DNA from: a bacterium
GTDB lineage: Bacteria; Patescibacteriota; Minisyncoccia; Phycocordibacterales; PALSA-1337
Reading direction: 5' to 3'
NCBI GenBank assembly: GCA_030698965.1
Contig: JAUYLM010000021.1
Location: 1 to 11,074, forward strand
DNA length: 11,074 nt
The notes beneath the pieces were generated by a model. It was not told the origin of the DNA, made no database searches, and was given only the letters and a program-made list of their open reading frames with translations. Below, one piece after another: positions 10,986 through 11,074 of the stretch (position 1 is the stretch's first letter; the number at the start of each line of letters is the position of its first letter). The translations under genes and the position numbers were made by a program.

Positions 10986-10994
10986 TGTGGATAA
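10986..10994 (-). other. Second perfect DnaA-box 9-mer
   Basis: The minus strand reads TTATCCACA, as at 7013-7021. The surrounding spacer (10940-11066) holds no other gene-like feature on the plus strand. Confidence 0.35.
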
Positions 10995-11066
10995 AAACAA
11001 GGATTATCTCCAAGTAGCCTTATTTTTAAGGGTGTATGGGCAGTATTCTTTACTTGTAAATATCTA

Positions 11067-11072
11067 TTGACA
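11067..11072 (+). promoter_or_regulatory. Consensus -35 box at the right edge
   Basis: TTGACA matches the sigma-70 -35 consensus exactly; its -10 partner and gene would lie beyond the window. Confidence 0.4.
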
Positions 11073-11074
11073 AC

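Overview
The window reads as chromosomal DNA of an ultra-small candidate-phyla bacterium (Patescibacteria/CPR, most like Parcubacteria). This placement is inferred from general features. Genes are short and tightly packed, Shine-Dalgarno sequences are nearly absent, and several TATAAT-type -10 boxes lie only 6-11 bases before the ATG, which implies leaderless mRNAs. The standard genetic code is used (TGA is a stop). The set of single-helix pilin-like protein, DUF378 protein, small anchored DacA and many tiny membrane proteins also fits. No tRNA, rRNA, CRISPR array, transposase or integrase was seen.

Left part (1-5453), chaperone region plus trpS. The 3' end of grpE is followed by a small overlapping gene, then dnaK behind a 22-bp perfect palindrome, then dnaJ (lacking the zinc finger) and trpS. 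The dnaK-dnaJ interval appears to have been invaded. It holds a reverse-strand gene with its own promoter, structured leader and terminator; a second, diverged copy of the last codons of dnaK; the probable original dnaK terminator; and a type II toxin-antitoxin pair. The RelE/YafQ-like toxin begins at an ATA codon where an ATG would be expected.

Middle part (5454-7956), cell envelope genes. A type IV pilin-like gene sits behind three AATTCAT repeats at exact 11-bp spacing, an arrangement typical of OmpR/PhoB-family binding sites. Next come a D-Ala-D-Ala carboxypeptidase (S11), a DUF378 membrane protein, two bidirectional terminators and a small reverse-strand membrane protein that is divergent from the two-component operon.

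Right part (7957-11074), signalling and small proteins. An OmpR-type response regulator overlaps by 8 bases a membrane-free PAS histidine kinase. They are followed by a zinc-ribbon protein, a reverse-strand anchored extracytoplasmic protein, a remnant of a PhnB-like VOC protein, a 37-residue membrane peptide on the reverse strand, and a consensus -35 box at the right edge for a gene outside the window.

The most notable points are the duplicated dnaK tail bracketing the reverse cassette, the toxin gene without a canonical start codon, and the 11-bp repeat array at the pilin promoter only 2.4 kb from an OmpR/PhoB-type regulator. The link between that regulator and the array is inference.
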